Assembly (NCBI GenBank): GCA_049322515.1
Contig: JBMOQW010000013.1
Span: 38,767-102,766 of the forward strand
Direction of reading: 5' to 3'
DNA length: 64,000 nucleotides
From: Parasulfuritortus sp049322515
GTDB lineage: Bacteria > Pseudomonadota > Gammaproteobacteria > Burkholderiales > Thiobacillaceae
Part shown: positions 38,618 to 47,948 of the stretch, one piece after another
Layout of the letters: every line of letters begins with the position of its first letter
Numbering within the stretch: the first letter of the stretch is position 1
Notes under the pieces: model-generated
Told to the model about the DNA's origin: nothing
Databases searched by the model: none
Seen by the model: the letters and a program-made list of their open reading frames with translations, nothing else
Position numbers and translations under genes: made by a program

Positions 38618-39212
38618 GACTTTTCAGGAGCGACTGAAGGCTGCAAGAGGCGCGCTAGAGATGACGCAGGCCCAGATTGCAGAACAATCTGGCGTATCTA
38701 CGCGTAGTTATCAGGGGTATGAAGATGGCCGCAGCCTGCCATGCGCGGAGGCCATTGCTGGCTTTATCCGGCTCGGGATTAACGCCAACTGGTTGCTGAC
38801 CGGCGAAGGCCCGATGCTGCGTGCTGATTGGATCAGCGAGCGCGCGGCTGATCTGGTGATGGCGTTCGAGAATTTCCGGATTGGATTCGGCGACGAACTG
38901 CGCCGTGAAGACGCATTGACCCGGTTCGTAGAGGCCTACAACAGCGGGCAGATTGATCCAATACCAGGGTTTCGCAAGATCACTGCAGTCCAGGTCAGCG
39001 CGGCCTATGACCAGGCGCACGCCGTACCGGCCACATCAACCCACGCCCCACGACAACCCGCTGAAGAAATTGACGAGCGCGTGCTGGCCATATGCATCCA
39101 GGGCATCCTGGAGGCCGACCGGGCGTGCCCACCGGCGCGCGCAGCCAAGCTGGCTGTCGAGTTTTATGGGCGCCTCAAGGCCATGGAAATGGAGGACAAG
39201 AACGCGGCATAA
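38616..39212 (+). CDS. c: cI-like phage repressor (XRE family)
   Basis: A 198-residue protein. The N-terminal XRE HTH reads FQERLKAARGALEMTQAQIA, EQSGVSTRSYQGYEDG, and is followed by INANWLLTGEGPM, the usual phage-repressor pattern. The C-terminal half is helical with no LexA-type protease motif. ATG 38616 is chosen because the upstream in-frame extension runs through the operator sites. The start codon itself lies in the fourth operator, suggesting autoregulation. Maintains lysogeny. Confidence 0.9.
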   Translation: MTFQERLKAARGALEMTQAQIAEQSGVSTRSYQGYEDGRSLPCAEAIAGFIRLGINANWLLTGEGPMLRADWISERAADLVMAFENFRIGFGDELRREDALTRFVEAYNSGQIDPIPGFRKITAVQVSAAYDQAHAVPATSTHAPRQPAEEIDERVLAICIQGILEADRACPPARAAKLAVEFYGRLKAMEMEDKNAA

Positions 39213-39219
39213 TTGCCGC

Positions 39220-39627
39220 ATGAGGGAGGAAGATATAAAGAATGCGGCCTTGATGCTCGCCCTGGTGCGGCATTGGTACGCTCAACACCATCCAGACACC
39301 ACGCCACAAGGCCCGGCATTCATCGCCATCACGGCGTTAGCCGGCCAATTCGCCAAGCCAGAACGAACCGCCGCCAACTCCCCTCAGCTCGTCCTGTTTC
39401 AAACCCTGGTTTTCTTTGTGCCATTTATCGCGCAAACCTCATCACTACAGGCGCGTTTTTTTGCAAAACATGGAATTGACCACATTTCCTTGAAAACCGC
39501 GCAAATCAAGCACTTCAAGGCCTTTCTTCAATTACTTGCTTTGTGCCAAATGAACTGCCCCCCCACAGCAGGCGTTCCCGTGCCGCCTCGGTCTGGCCTT
39601 CGGCCAGCAGCGTGTCGATCTCGGTGA
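39220..39627 (+). CDS. Small ORF downstream of the repressor that reads through the phage terminus
   Basis: Starts MREEDIKNAALMLALVRHWY, 8 bp after the repressor stop, with AGGAG-like sequence inside its own first codons. The first 60 residues look genuine (AFIAITALAGQFAKPERTA). From 39415 it runs through the end-binding sites, leaves the phage at 39567 and stops in host DNA at 39627 in antisense to the kinase. Either the true stop was lost by a frameshift or the C-terminus depends on the insertion site. Confidence 0.4.
   Translation: MREEDIKNAALMLALVRHWYAQHHPDTTPQGPAFIAITALAGQFAKPERTAANSPQLVLFQTLVFFVPFIAQTSSLQARFFAKHGIDHISLKTAQIKHFKAFLQLLALCQMNCPPTAGVPVPPRSGLRPAACRSR
39417..39554 (-). repeat. 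Right-end transposase binding sites
   Basis: Minus-strand GCGCGATAAATGGCACA (39417-39433) matches the left-end 17-mer with one change. ACCGCGCAAATC (39496-39507) echoes GATTTGCGCG of the left end. TTTGGCACAA (39541-39550, minus) is a core copy 17 bp from the terminus. Orientation is inverted relative to the left end, as expected. Confidence 0.72.
39568..39571. repeat. Target-site duplication, right copy (GCAG)
   Basis: GCAG directly follows the phage terminus ...CCCCACA and matches 1761-1764. See the left copy for the frame argument. Confidence 0.75.
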
Positions 39628-42600
39628 CGACCGCGCTCTCCTGGGCCACGAACTGGCCGAGCAGGCGACGCAGCAGCCCGGGATCGCCCAGCCGCGCCAA
39701 AGCCCCAGGGAGGTCGAGACCCGGCAGGTCGGGCACCTGGCCCGCCGCGCCGAGTGGGGTGTGGCCGCGGACGTGGTCCGGCAGCCAACGGGCCAGGGTC
39801 GCCGCGAACGGGCGCAACTCGATCGGCTTGGCAATGAAGTCGACCATGCCGGCCTCGGTGCAGCGGGCCCGGTCATCGGCCATCACGGCGGCCGTCATGG
39901 CGATCACCGGGGGGGCCTGGTCGCCGTCCCGGCTCAGCAGGCGCCGGGTCGCCTCGATGCCGTCCATGATCGGCATGTGCAGGTCCATGAGCACCGCATC
40001 GAAGCGGGTGCGGGCCGTTTCCGCCAGGGCCTCGGCACCGTCGCGCGCCAACGTGGCCTGGACGCCCAGACGTTCGAGCAAGGCAAGCGCGACTTGCTGG
40101 TTGTATTCGTTGTCCTCGACCAGAAGGATGCGCGCACCCGGCAGGCGGGGCAGCGGGGTGGGCGCGGGCAGCCCGGCGGTGGCCAGGCTCGGCCGGCTCA
40201 TCAGGAGGTCCATCAGCTGGGAAGGCACCACCGGCTTGCTCAGGAAACCAGCCAGCTCGAGGGGGCCTGCCTCGGCGCGCAGGTCTTCCAGGTCATGCGC
40301 GGTCACCATCAGGATCAACGGCGGCGTGGCTGGGCCGCACTCTGCCTGGAGTCGGCGTGCCACCTCCAGGCCAGTCATGCCGGGCATGCGCCAGTCGAGC
40401 AACAGGATATCGTAGGGCTGGTCGGCCAGGCGGGCGGCAGTGACCCGTGCCAGGGCCGACTCGCCATCGCCCGTGGCCTCGGCGTGGAGGCCCCAGGCGG
40501 CGAGCAGGTCGACCAGGATGCGCCGCGCAGTGTCCTGGTCGTCCACCACCAGGACCCGGCGTCCGCTCAGGGCATGGCCGTCGTCACGGCCGGTTCGATG
40601 GGGAAGCCGGCCGACCACGATCGTGAAGCTGAATGTGGCCCCCTTGCCCTCGCGGCTGGAGACGCTGATGTCACCGCCCATGAGTCGCACCAGCTTGTCA
40701 CAGATGGCGAGGCCGAGGCCGGTGCCGCCGTAGCGGCGGGTGATCGAGCCGTCGGCCTGGGTGAAGGGCTGGAACAGGCCTTCAGCCTTGTCCCGGGCGA
40801 GGCCGATCCCGGTGTCGCGCACCGAGAAGCGCAGGGTGAGCTGCTCGCCCGAGACGCCTGCAAGCTCGACCCGGAGGGTGATTTCGCCCCGCTCGGTGAA
40901 CTTCACGGCGTTGCCGACCAGGTTGTTGAGCACCTGGGTCAGGCGCAGGGGATCGCCGAGCAGTCGGTCCGGCACGTCCCGGGTGATATCCAGGAAGAGT
41001 TCAAGGCCTTTTTCCTCGATCCGGGCAGAGAACAGGTTGGCGACATCGCCGAGTACCTGCTCGACGGAAAATTCGATGTGTTCGATGTCCAGGCGGCCGG
41101 CTTCGATCTTCGAATAGTCGAGGATGTCGTTCAGGATGGCCATCAGGGTCCGGCCGGAGATCAGCGCCTTGGCCAGGTAGTCGCGCTGCTTGGGTTTCAG
41201 GTCGCTCTCCAGGACCAACTGGGTGAGGCCGAGCACGGCATTCATCGGGGTGCGGATCTCATGGCTCATGTTGGCCAGGAATTCGCTCTTGGCCCGACTC
41301 GCGGCCTCGGCGACCCGCTTGGCCTCGATCAGCGCCTGTTCGTCGCGCTTGCGCGCAGTGATGTCGCGCAGGAAGACCACCAGGCGTCCGCCCAGCATGG
41401 GCATCAGGTTGACGCTGACCTCGACGTCGATCAGGTGGCCGGCACGGTGCCGGTGGCGGGTCTCGAACCGGTCCCTGCCGTCGCGCTGGATTTTCTCGAT
41501 GTGGGCGCGGGTTTCATCGGGGTGTTCCTGCGCCTCGATGTCCCTGATGCACATCTCGAGCAGCGTGGCGCGCGGATATCCGATCATGGCGCAGTAAGCC
41601 TCGTTGACGTCGAGGAAGCGACCCTGCACATCGCAGATCCAGAAGCCGTCCTGGGTGGTGGCCAGGATGGCCTGGTATTCGAGTTCCGATTGCTTGCGCG
41701 CGGTGATGTCGACCACGACACCGACGAAGTGGACGATGTGGCCATCCGCATCACGCACCGGCGAGATCGCGGCATCGACCCAAAGGGTTTCCCCGGCAGC
41801 GCTCAGGTAGCGCTTTTCCAGCCGGTAGTCGGTGCGCTGCCCGGCCATCACGGCTGCAAACAGGGCCAATTCCTGGGCGATGTCGTCCGGGTGGGTGAAC
41901 TGGGCGAAATTCATGCCGCGCAGTTGGTCCAGCGAATAGCCCAGCATTCGGGCCAGGCTCTCGTTGCATTCGATCAGGGTGCCCTGGGCGTCGGCGAAGG
42001 CGATGCCGGTGTTGGCGCGCGCGAAGATCGCCCGGAAGCGTTCTTCGCTGGCATGCAGCGCGAGTTCTGCCAGCTTGGCTTCGGTGATGTCGGTGACCAC
42101 GCCGTTCCACACGCTTGTCCCGCCCGGTTCGGCGCGGCCATTCGACTGGATGCGCAGCCAGCGCACGGCACCCGACAGGCGCACCCGACCTTCCCAGTGG
42201 AACGGGGTCAGGGTGCGGGCAGCTTCGGCACGCAGGCGCTCGAAAGCGGCAGCGTCATCCGGGTGGGTGAGCCGGAGCGCGTGTCCGGCGTCGGCGAGTA
42301 CGGCTTCGGGCGTCAGGTCGAGCAAGCGGCAGAAGGGTGGACTGACGTATTCGTAGGCGGCCGTACCATCGTTGTGGATGCGCAGGGTATAGACCCCGAC
42401 CGGCAGGCTGGCGACCAGGTCGTCGTAGCGGCGCATGCTCGCGTCGAGCGCCTGGGTGCGTTCCAGGACCCGCGCCTCGAGCCGGTTCTGGGCGTCCACC
42501 AGGTGGTCGGTCATGGTGTTGAAGCTGAGCGCCAGCTGGCGCACCTCGCGGCTGCCCGACACCGGGGCGCGCTGGTCCAGTTCGCCGGCGGCGATGCGCC

Positions 42601-43648
42601 GGGTCGCCGCCATCAGCTGGCGGATCGGGGTGGCCAGGTGATGGCCGAGCAGGATCGCGACCAGGCTGGCCAGGAGCAGCAGCCCGACAAACGCCGACCA
42701 GGTGTAGTTGCGCAAGCGGTGCAAGGGCGCCATGGCCTCGGCGCTGTCGATCTTGACCACCATGCCCCAGCTGAGCGCAGGCAGGTGGCGCCAGGCGGCG
42801 ACGATGTCGATCCCGACGTAGTCGCGCGTGAAGCCGCTGCCGTGGCCGCCGATCAAGGCCGATTGCATCGGCTTGGCGACCCGTTCAAAGGGCACCGTGT
42901 AGCGGAAGGCCGCCTGCTCGATGTGATTCAGTGGCCCCACGTAGAGGGCCGAGGCGCCTTCATACTGGGCGAGCACGGTTTCCCCGGTCTCGCCCAGGCC
43001 GGTGCGATCGCTGGTCACTTCGGTGAGCCGGTCGAGGTCGAGTTGCAGGGCCAGGGTGCCGAGCGGCCGGCTGCCAGCCATCACCGGGGTGACCACGAAA
43101 ATCGCCGGCCGGCCGGCCGAAGGCGCATAGGGGCGGGCGGGCGCGATCCGGGTGTCGAGCAGAGCGAGGGCCTCGCGGTGCGCGTCGGCCAGGCCGGTGG
43201 CCTGGTAGGGGCCGGTGTTGAGGTTGCTGCCGTAGTCGGACTCGCGCAGGATCGAGTACACCACGTTGCCGGCCCGGTCGATGATCAGGAGATCGTAATA
43301 CCCGCCCTGCTCGATCAGGCTGGCGAAGTGATGGTTCAGACTGGCCGTGGCGGCACGGTAGGCGATCGAGTCGACCCCATCCCGACGAAGTTGTTCGGGA
43401 AGTTGGTCCAGGGCGCGCTGGGTGATGCTGGCGCGGGCCATCAGATGGGCGTCGGCCAGGCGCTCGTTGAGGTATTGGCCGATCTGCTCGGCCTTCTTGT
43501 CGGCCAGGACGTTGAGATGCTGGAGCACCATCTGGGTCAGGTGGCGTCCGCTGGCGTCCAGGTATAGCCAGGCCAGGCCCGCCAGCGGCAGCGTGGACAG
43601 CAGCAGATAGGCGAACAGAAGGGTGGTCTTGATGCGCAGCCCGGTCAT
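39568..43648 (-). pseudogene. Hybrid sensor histidine kinase, truncated by the prophage before its Hpt domain
   Basis: N-terminal 1360 residues of a 1502-residue kinase. Layout: TM1 (about 7-29), periplasmic dCache-like sensor, TM2 near 305-330, HAMP, three PAS domains, HisKA with MSHEIRTPMN (near 793), HATPase, two receiver domains (LLLDWRMPG and VLMDLHMPI). Then RERL, where phage DNA begins. The open frame continues about 17 residues into the phage and stops at 39515. The kinase and receivers may still be made but cannot reach the Hpt. ATG overlaps the binding-protein stop (ATGA). Confidence 0.92.
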
Positions 43649-44865
43649 GGCACGGCGGCTCCGAGCAGGGCCGTCCATTCCGCCCGGCTCCGGTAATGCG
43701 GCCAGGGCGCCGGCCGCAACGGCCGCGACGAGACATGGATCAGGTCGAACTGGCCATCCGGACGCAGGTGACCGATGCGGACATTCTTCCAGACATGGCG
43801 GGTTTCGCCGTCCACCGAGACGATGCCGGAAGGGGCGATCAGGCTCTGCCCCAACAGGGCCGGATTGACCCGGTGCGGTGCGCTGGATTGTGCATCGCGC
43901 ACGGCCTGGGCCCAGAGATGGACGGCGTTATAGGTGGATTCGATGGGATCGCTGGTCAGCCGGTCGGCGCCGAAGCGGGCATGCCAGGCCGCCAGGAAGC
44001 GCTGGTTGGCGGGCTCCGGCAGGGACTGGAAATAGCTCCACACCGCGTAATGCCGGTGCAGGCGGGTGCCCTGCCAGGCGCGCATTTCCGGCTCCGCCAC
44101 GCTGAACGAGAGCACGGGCAGGTCGGCCAGGCCGGCGTCGGCCAGGGCCTGGAACAGGGCCGCGTTGCTGTCGCCGTTGACCGTGTTGAGCAGGACGTCG
44201 GGGCGGCGCGACCGGATCTCCTCGACAATGGCCGCGAAGTCGGTACTGCCCAAGGGCACGTAGTGTTCGGCAATCACTTCGCCGGCCTCGGCGGCAATCA
44301 GGTCACGCAGGATCAGGTGGGCAGTCCGGGGAAACACGTAGTCGGAGCCGATCAGGTAGACCCGCTTGCCAAACTGCTGCAAGGCCCAGTGGGCTCCAGG
44401 CACGATTTGCTGATTGGGCGCCGCGCCGGTGTACAGCAGATGGCGTGATTGCTCCATGCCTTCATATTGGACCGGGTAAAACATCAGGTGCTGGTGCCGC
44501 TCGACCACCGGCAGCACCGCCTTGCGGCAGGCCGAGGTCCAGCAGCCGAACAGGGCGCTGACCCGGGTCGCGGTGATCAGGCGCTCGGCCTCGCGGGCAA
44601 AGGTGGGCCAGTCCGAGCGGCCATCGGCGACGACCATCTGCACCGGGTGACCGAGCAAGCCGCCGGCGGCGTTGATTTCCTCCACCGCCAGGGTCACCGC
44701 GTCGATCAGGGGTTTTTCGCTGGCCGCCATGGTGCCGGTCAGCGAGTGCAGGACGCCGATCCGGATCGGCGCCGGTGCCTGGGCGCGGAACCACAGGAAG
44801 GCCGCCCCTGCGATGCACAGGACAATGAGTGGCACTCCCGTCAGGACAGTGGGACGACGGATCAT
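43645..44865 (-). CDS. Periplasmic substrate-binding protein (UrtA/AmiC-like), sensory
   Basis: A 406-residue protein with an N-terminal signal/anchor (VLTGVPLIVLCIAGAAFLWF), then the type I periplasmic fold of the urea/amide branch (IRIGVLHSLTGTMAASEKPL, INAAGGLLGHPVQMVVADG, LFGCWTSACRKAVLPVVE, VYLIGSDYVFPRTA). No permease or ATPase gene is adjacent. It is coupled by 4 bp to the hybrid kinase, so it probably presents a urea- or amide-like ligand to the kinase sensor domain instead of serving transport. Ligand is inference. Confidence 0.88.
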   Translation of the reverse strand: MIRRPTVLTGVPLIVLCIAGAAFLWFRAQAPAPIRIGVLHSLTGTMAASEKPLIDAVTLAVEEINAAGGLLGHPVQMVVADGRSDWPTFAREAERLITATRVSALFGCWTSACRKAVLPVVERHQHLMFYPVQYEGMEQSRHLLYTGAAPNQQIVPGAHWALQQFGKRVYLIGSDYVFPRTAHLILRDLIAAEAGEVIAEHYVPLGSTDFAAIVEEIRSRRPDVLLNTVNGDSNAALFQALADAGLADLPVLSFSVAEPEMRAWQGTRLHRHYAVWSYFQSLPEPANQRFLAAWHARFGADRLTSDPIESTYNAVHLWAQAVRDAQSSAPHRVNPALLGQSLIAPSGIVSVDGETRHVWKNVRIGHLRPDGQFDLIHVSSRPLRPAPWPHYRSRAEWTALLGAAVP

Positions 44866-45012
44866 GGGCAGCGTATTTGCGGCAAATGGGCGACCAATGC
44901 CCAGTGTAGTGCATCGCCGTCCGGGACTGGCGGAAATGGCGCACCCTCTGTCCGCCGTCGGCCATTCTGGGGGACAATGCCTGCCCGAGCATTTGCCACC
45001 CCGACTGCCCCG

Positions 45013-45912
45013 ATGATCCCCGCCGACAGCCCCTTCCATCCCGACAACGATGCAGCCTATCGTGCCTGGCGCGATGCCAAGCTGGCCGGTTACCCGACCC
45101 GGGGCGAGGCGCTCATCGTCGAGGTGGCCGACCCGCATGCGCTGACCGATGCCGAATACCGTGCCATGCTGGCGCGCATCGACAAGACCAACATGGTGAT
45201 CTATGCCACCCGCCTGGGCGAGGCCGAGGACAAGGCCGCGGTGCGTGCGTTGTCGGCCCAGTTCGGGCTGACCCGCCTGGATGCCAACTGGCTGGCCGAC
45301 GAAGACGGCATTTCCAGCCTGACCCCGCGCGACGACGGCGAGCAAAAGCGCGGCGACTACATCCCCTACACCCATCACCGCATCCGCTGGCATACCGACG
45401 GCTATTACAACCCCGAGCACCGACGCATCCTGGCCATGACCCTGCATTGCGTGCGCGAGGCGGAGCAGGGTGGCGACAACGAGTTGCTCGACCACGAGCT
45501 GGTCTACATCGCCTTGCGCGACAGCCAGCCCGAATTCATCCGCGCCCTGATGGCGCCCGACGCGATGACCATCCCGGCCCGGATCGACGAGATCGATGGC
45601 GAACGCCCGGCCGAGCCGGGCCCCGTTTTCCTGGTCGATGCTGCCAGCGGCGGCCTGCACTTGCGCTACACGGCGCGCACCAAGAGCATTGCCTGGAAAT
45701 CCGACGCCACCACCCAGGCGGCGGTCCAGGCCATCGAGACCTTGCTGGCCAGCGCGCCGTTCGGTGGGTTCAGGCTCAAGCTGGAACCGGGCATGGGGCT
45801 GCTCTGCAACAACGTCCTGCATACCCGTGACGGCTTCACCGACCGGCCCGAGCGGCGCCGGCTGCTTTACCGGGCCCGCTACCACGATCGGCTGCGCGAC
45901 CTGCGCGGCTGA
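45013..45912 (+). CDS. TauD/TfdA-family Fe(II)/2-oxoglutarate dioxygenase
   Basis: A 299-residue protein (ATG 45013; an in-frame ATG at 44977 adds 12 residues, neither has a clear Shine-Dalgarno). Iron ligands are probably HTD in RWHTDGYYNP and the distal H in NNVLHTRDGF, with R in RRLLYRARYHD binding 2-oxoglutarate. Substrate unknown; the family oxidises sulfonates, betaines and similar molecules. Divergent from the binding-protein operon. Confidence 0.85.
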   Translation: MIPADSPFHPDNDAAYRAWRDAKLAGYPTRGEALIVEVADPHALTDAEYRAMLARIDKTNMVIYATRLGEAEDKAAVRALSAQFGLTRLDANWLADEDGISSLTPRDDGEQKRGDYIPYTHHRIRWHTDGYYNPEHRRILAMTLHCVREAEQGGDNELLDHELVYIALRDSQPEFIRALMAPDAMTIPARIDEIDGERPAEPGPVFLVDAASGGLHLRYTARTKSIAWKSDATTQAAVQAIETLLASAPFGGFRLKLEPGMGLLCNNVLHTRDGFTDRPERRRLLYRARYHDRLRDLRG

Positions 45913-45925
45913 TCGGCGCGGGAGA

Positions 45926-46879
45926 TCAGTCCGGACGCCTCGCTTCGGCGCCGGTTTCGGCTCGCCGGAACGCCGCGAGATGGGCTTCCAGCCGGCGCAG
46001 GCCGGATTCGATGTCCTCGCCCAGTCCCAACAGGCCCACTGCCGGCAGGGCGTCGGCCAATTGCCGGGCGACATGGCTGCCGAGCATCACCGGCAGGCCC
46101 GTGTGGCGTTGTAACCAGGTGAGGTCGTCGAGCAATGCGCTCTCCCGGTCGGTGCTTCGCGCGGCCAGGACGATGCCCAGGGCGCCGGTCTGGCGGGCGA
46201 CCGGGGCGATCTGCCGGGTCGGCATGTCGGCACCCAGGTAGATGATGCGATAGCCCAAATCCAATGCGGCCAGGCAAAACAGCAACAGGCCGATCTCGTG
46301 GTGCTCGCCGGGCAGGCAGGCCACTACCAGGGGACGGCCGCGCCGGGCGCCCTGGCTGTGATGCAGGCGTGCGCCCAACTTGTTGCGCAGCCAGGCGCTG
46401 AAGAAATGTTCCTCGGCGATCCCCGAGGGCCGCTTGTCCCAGCGTTGACCGAGCAATTCGAGCAATGGCACGAGCAGGTTGCGGGTCACCAAATCGATCG
46501 GATACAGGGCGCAGGCCTCGTTGTAGAGGGCGTCCAGGCGTTCGCCGCTGAAGTCCTCCAAGGCGCGCAGGCTTTCGTGCACATAACCTTGCCAGGCCGG
46601 CGCTACCGAGACCGTGGTCGTGGTGGGCGGCTCGGGGAGTTCCGGTTCGGGCAGCAGGTCACGAATCTCGGCCAGCGAGAAGCCCTGGGCCAGCAATTCC
46701 CGCAAACGGCGCACCCGCAGGACGTCGTCATGGTGGTACAGCCGATGCCCTGAAGCGGTCCGGCGCGGGGTCAGCAGGCCATGTCGATTTTCCCAGGCGC
46801 GTAGGGTCGAAGTGTGCACGCCAGTCAGGCGGGAGAGTTCACGGATCGGGAAGTGGTCGGCGTCGTAGGGCGAGGGCAT
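45926..46879 (-). CDS. MerR-type regulator with B12-binding domain (CarH/LitR-like)
   Basis: A 317-residue protein. MerR HTH at about 10-78 (IRELSRLTGVHTSTLRAWEN, RHGLLTPRRTASGHRLYHHD); cobalamin-binding helical module with W147 and EEHF (157-160); Rossmann B12 domain with GEHHEIG (E192, H194, G197), the ExHxxG lower-ligand motif. CarH-type proteins use adenosylcobalamin to sense blue-green light and repress in the dark. TATAAT (46886-46891) is 6 bp from the ATG, so the mRNA is probably leaderless. Confidence 0.88.
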   Translation of the reverse strand: MPSPYDADHFPIRELSRLTGVHTSTLRAWENRHGLLTPRRTASGHRLYHHDDVLRVRRLRELLAQGFSLAEIRDLLPEPELPEPPTTTTVSVAPAWQGYVHESLRALEDFSGERLDALYNEACALYPIDLVTRNLLVPLLELLGQRWDKRPSGIAEEHFFSAWLRNKLGARLHHSQGARRGRPLVVACLPGEHHEIGLLLFCLAALDLGYRIIYLGADMPTRQIAPVARQTGALGIVLAARSTDRESALLDDLTWLQRHTGLPVMLGSHVARQLADALPAVGLLGLGEDIESGLRRLEAHLAAFRRAETGAEARRPD

Positions 46880-46885
46880 GTAAAA

Positions 46886-46927
46886 ATTATAGCCCAATAC
46901 TTGTACATGTATAAGAAATATGTACAA
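46886..46927. promoter_or_regulatory. CarH-like operator/promoter region
   Basis: TTGTACA (46901-46907) and TGTACAA (46921-46927) form a 7-bp inverted repeat with a 13-bp gap, and GTACATAC follows at about 46948. The dyad covers the -35 position (TTATAC) for the leaderless regulator transcript whose -10 is TATAAT at 46886-46891. TGTACA-type dyads have been described for LitR/CarH regulators. It also lies 70-100 bp upstream of the divergent cytochrome gene. Confidence 0.7.
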
Positions 46928-46997
46928 TTCAATCCATAGCTTATTAGTACATACTTAATTTCCCGCGTCCCCCTCTGTCCTGAAAGGAAAAGTCATC

Positions 46998-47387
46998 ATG
47001 AAAGCTTCGCTCATCATCGCCGCGCTGACCCTGATCCCCTTGGCCCATCCTGCCTTTGCGGGCGATGCCTTGGCCGGCAAGCAGAAAGCCACCGGCTGCA
47101 CGGTCTGTCACGGCAGCGAGTCGTTTGGCGGCATGTTCTTCACCTTGCAACTGGCCGGCCGCGATGCCGACAAGCTGGCGATCAAGACCAACAAGTACAA
47201 GACTGGCAAGATCCTGCACCCGGTCATGAATCTGGCCACGGCCTTCTACACCGAGCAGGACATCGAGGACATCTCCGCCTACTACCAGTCGCTCGGCAAG
47301 CCGGCCTTCACTTCGCCCTATTTCACGATCAAAGGCGATGACGTCGACACCACGGTCGCCACCGGCGCACCCGCCAAGGCCTACTGA
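46998..47387 (+). CDS. Monoheme cytochrome c
   Basis: A 129-residue protein with a signal peptide (MKASLIIAALTLIPLAHPAFA), one heme motif CTVCH (34-38) and a possible axial Met in HPVMNLA. EQDIEDISAYYQSLGKP is the C-terminal helix of small class I cytochromes. AAAGGAAAAG-type ribosome-binding site upstream. First gene of an operon with a diheme cytochrome and a polytopic membrane protein. Electron carrier in the periplasm. Confidence 0.88.
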   Translation: MKASLIIAALTLIPLAHPAFAGDALAGKQKATGCTVCHGSESFGGMFFTLQLAGRDADKLAIKTNKYKTGKILHPVMNLATAFYTEQDIEDISAYYQSLGKPAFTSPYFTIKGDDVDTTVATGAPAKAY

Positions 47388-47391
47388 TCCC

Positions 47392-47892
47392 ATGGCCTGG
47401 GCGCGCGCGGCCCTCCTGGGGTTGGCCCTGGCTGGGGCCATCCCGGCGGCCTGGGCCGGCCTCGACAGCGTGCTGCCGATGCCGGCTTCGCCGGCTTATG
47501 TCGAGGAATGCGGGGCCTGCCACGCCGCTTACGCGCCTATCTACCTGCCGGCCCGTTCCTGGCAGGCGCTGATGGCCGGCCTCGACCGCCATTTTGGTAC
47601 CGACGCCAGCCTGGATGCCGAAACCCGTGAGCGCTTGCTTGGCGAGTTGGTTGCCCTGGCCTCCGATCGGGGGCGCGCCGATCGCTCCCTGGCGCCTTTT
47701 CTGGCCCGCATCGCCCCGGGTGAGACGCCCCTGCGGGTCAGTGAAACCCCCTTCTTTCGCTTCATGCACGACGAAGTGCCGAGCCATATCTGGCGGCGCG
47801 CCAGTGTCGCCGGACCGGCCAATTGCGGGGCCTGTCATCCCCGCGCCGACCAAGGCCGCTATTTCGAGCGGGAAGTAAAAATCCCCAAGTAG
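47392..47892 (+). CDS. Diheme cytochrome c (DHC-like)
   Basis: A 166-residue protein, MAWARAALLGLALAGAIPAA signal, two CGACH heme motifs (near residues 41 and 148), and conserved segments SWQALMAGLDRHFGTDASLD and TPFFRFMHDEVPSHIWRR. This matches the DHC family that in other proteobacteria pairs with sphaeroides heme protein and cytochrome b561. Here the partner is a different monoheme cytochrome, ending 4 bp before this start. Confidence 0.85.
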   Translation: MAWARAALLGLALAGAIPAAWAGLDSVLPMPASPAYVEECGACHAAYAPIYLPARSWQALMAGLDRHFGTDASLDAETRERLLGELVALASDRGRADRSLAPFLARIAPGETPLRVSETPFFRFMHDEVPSHIWRRASVAGPANCGACHPRADQGRYFEREVKIPK

Positions 47893-47948
47893 ACCTCGGT
47901 CTGACCTTGGTCAATGACCCGGGTCGTGTCTTTGCCGATCATGCCGCC

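Larger units (their letters stand above)
1765..39567 (-). mobile_element. Complete Mu-like transposable prophage, siphovirus tail type
   Basis: A 37.8-kb element with TGT...ACA termini, end-proximal repeats in inverted orientation, and flanking GCAG copies. Gene order follows transposable phages: repressor and Ner, transposase A and B, Gam, HU, GemA, Mor-family activator, lysis, then gp25-gp37-type packaging and head genes. The tail genes (tail tube, 1024-residue tape measure, two very large tip proteins) suggest a long non-contractile tail as in Pseudomonas phage B3 or D3112, rather than Mu's contractile tail. Nearly all genes are on the minus strand with early functions at the right end. 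No essential module is obviously broken, so it may be inducible. Confidence 0.95.

Noticed and set aside
39761..43567. A 1268-codon plus-strand open frame antisense to the hybrid kinase
   Set aside because: GC-rich third positions on the coding strand create long antisense frames. Its translation is Gly/Gln/His-rich with no domain, while the minus strand encodes clear kinase motifs.
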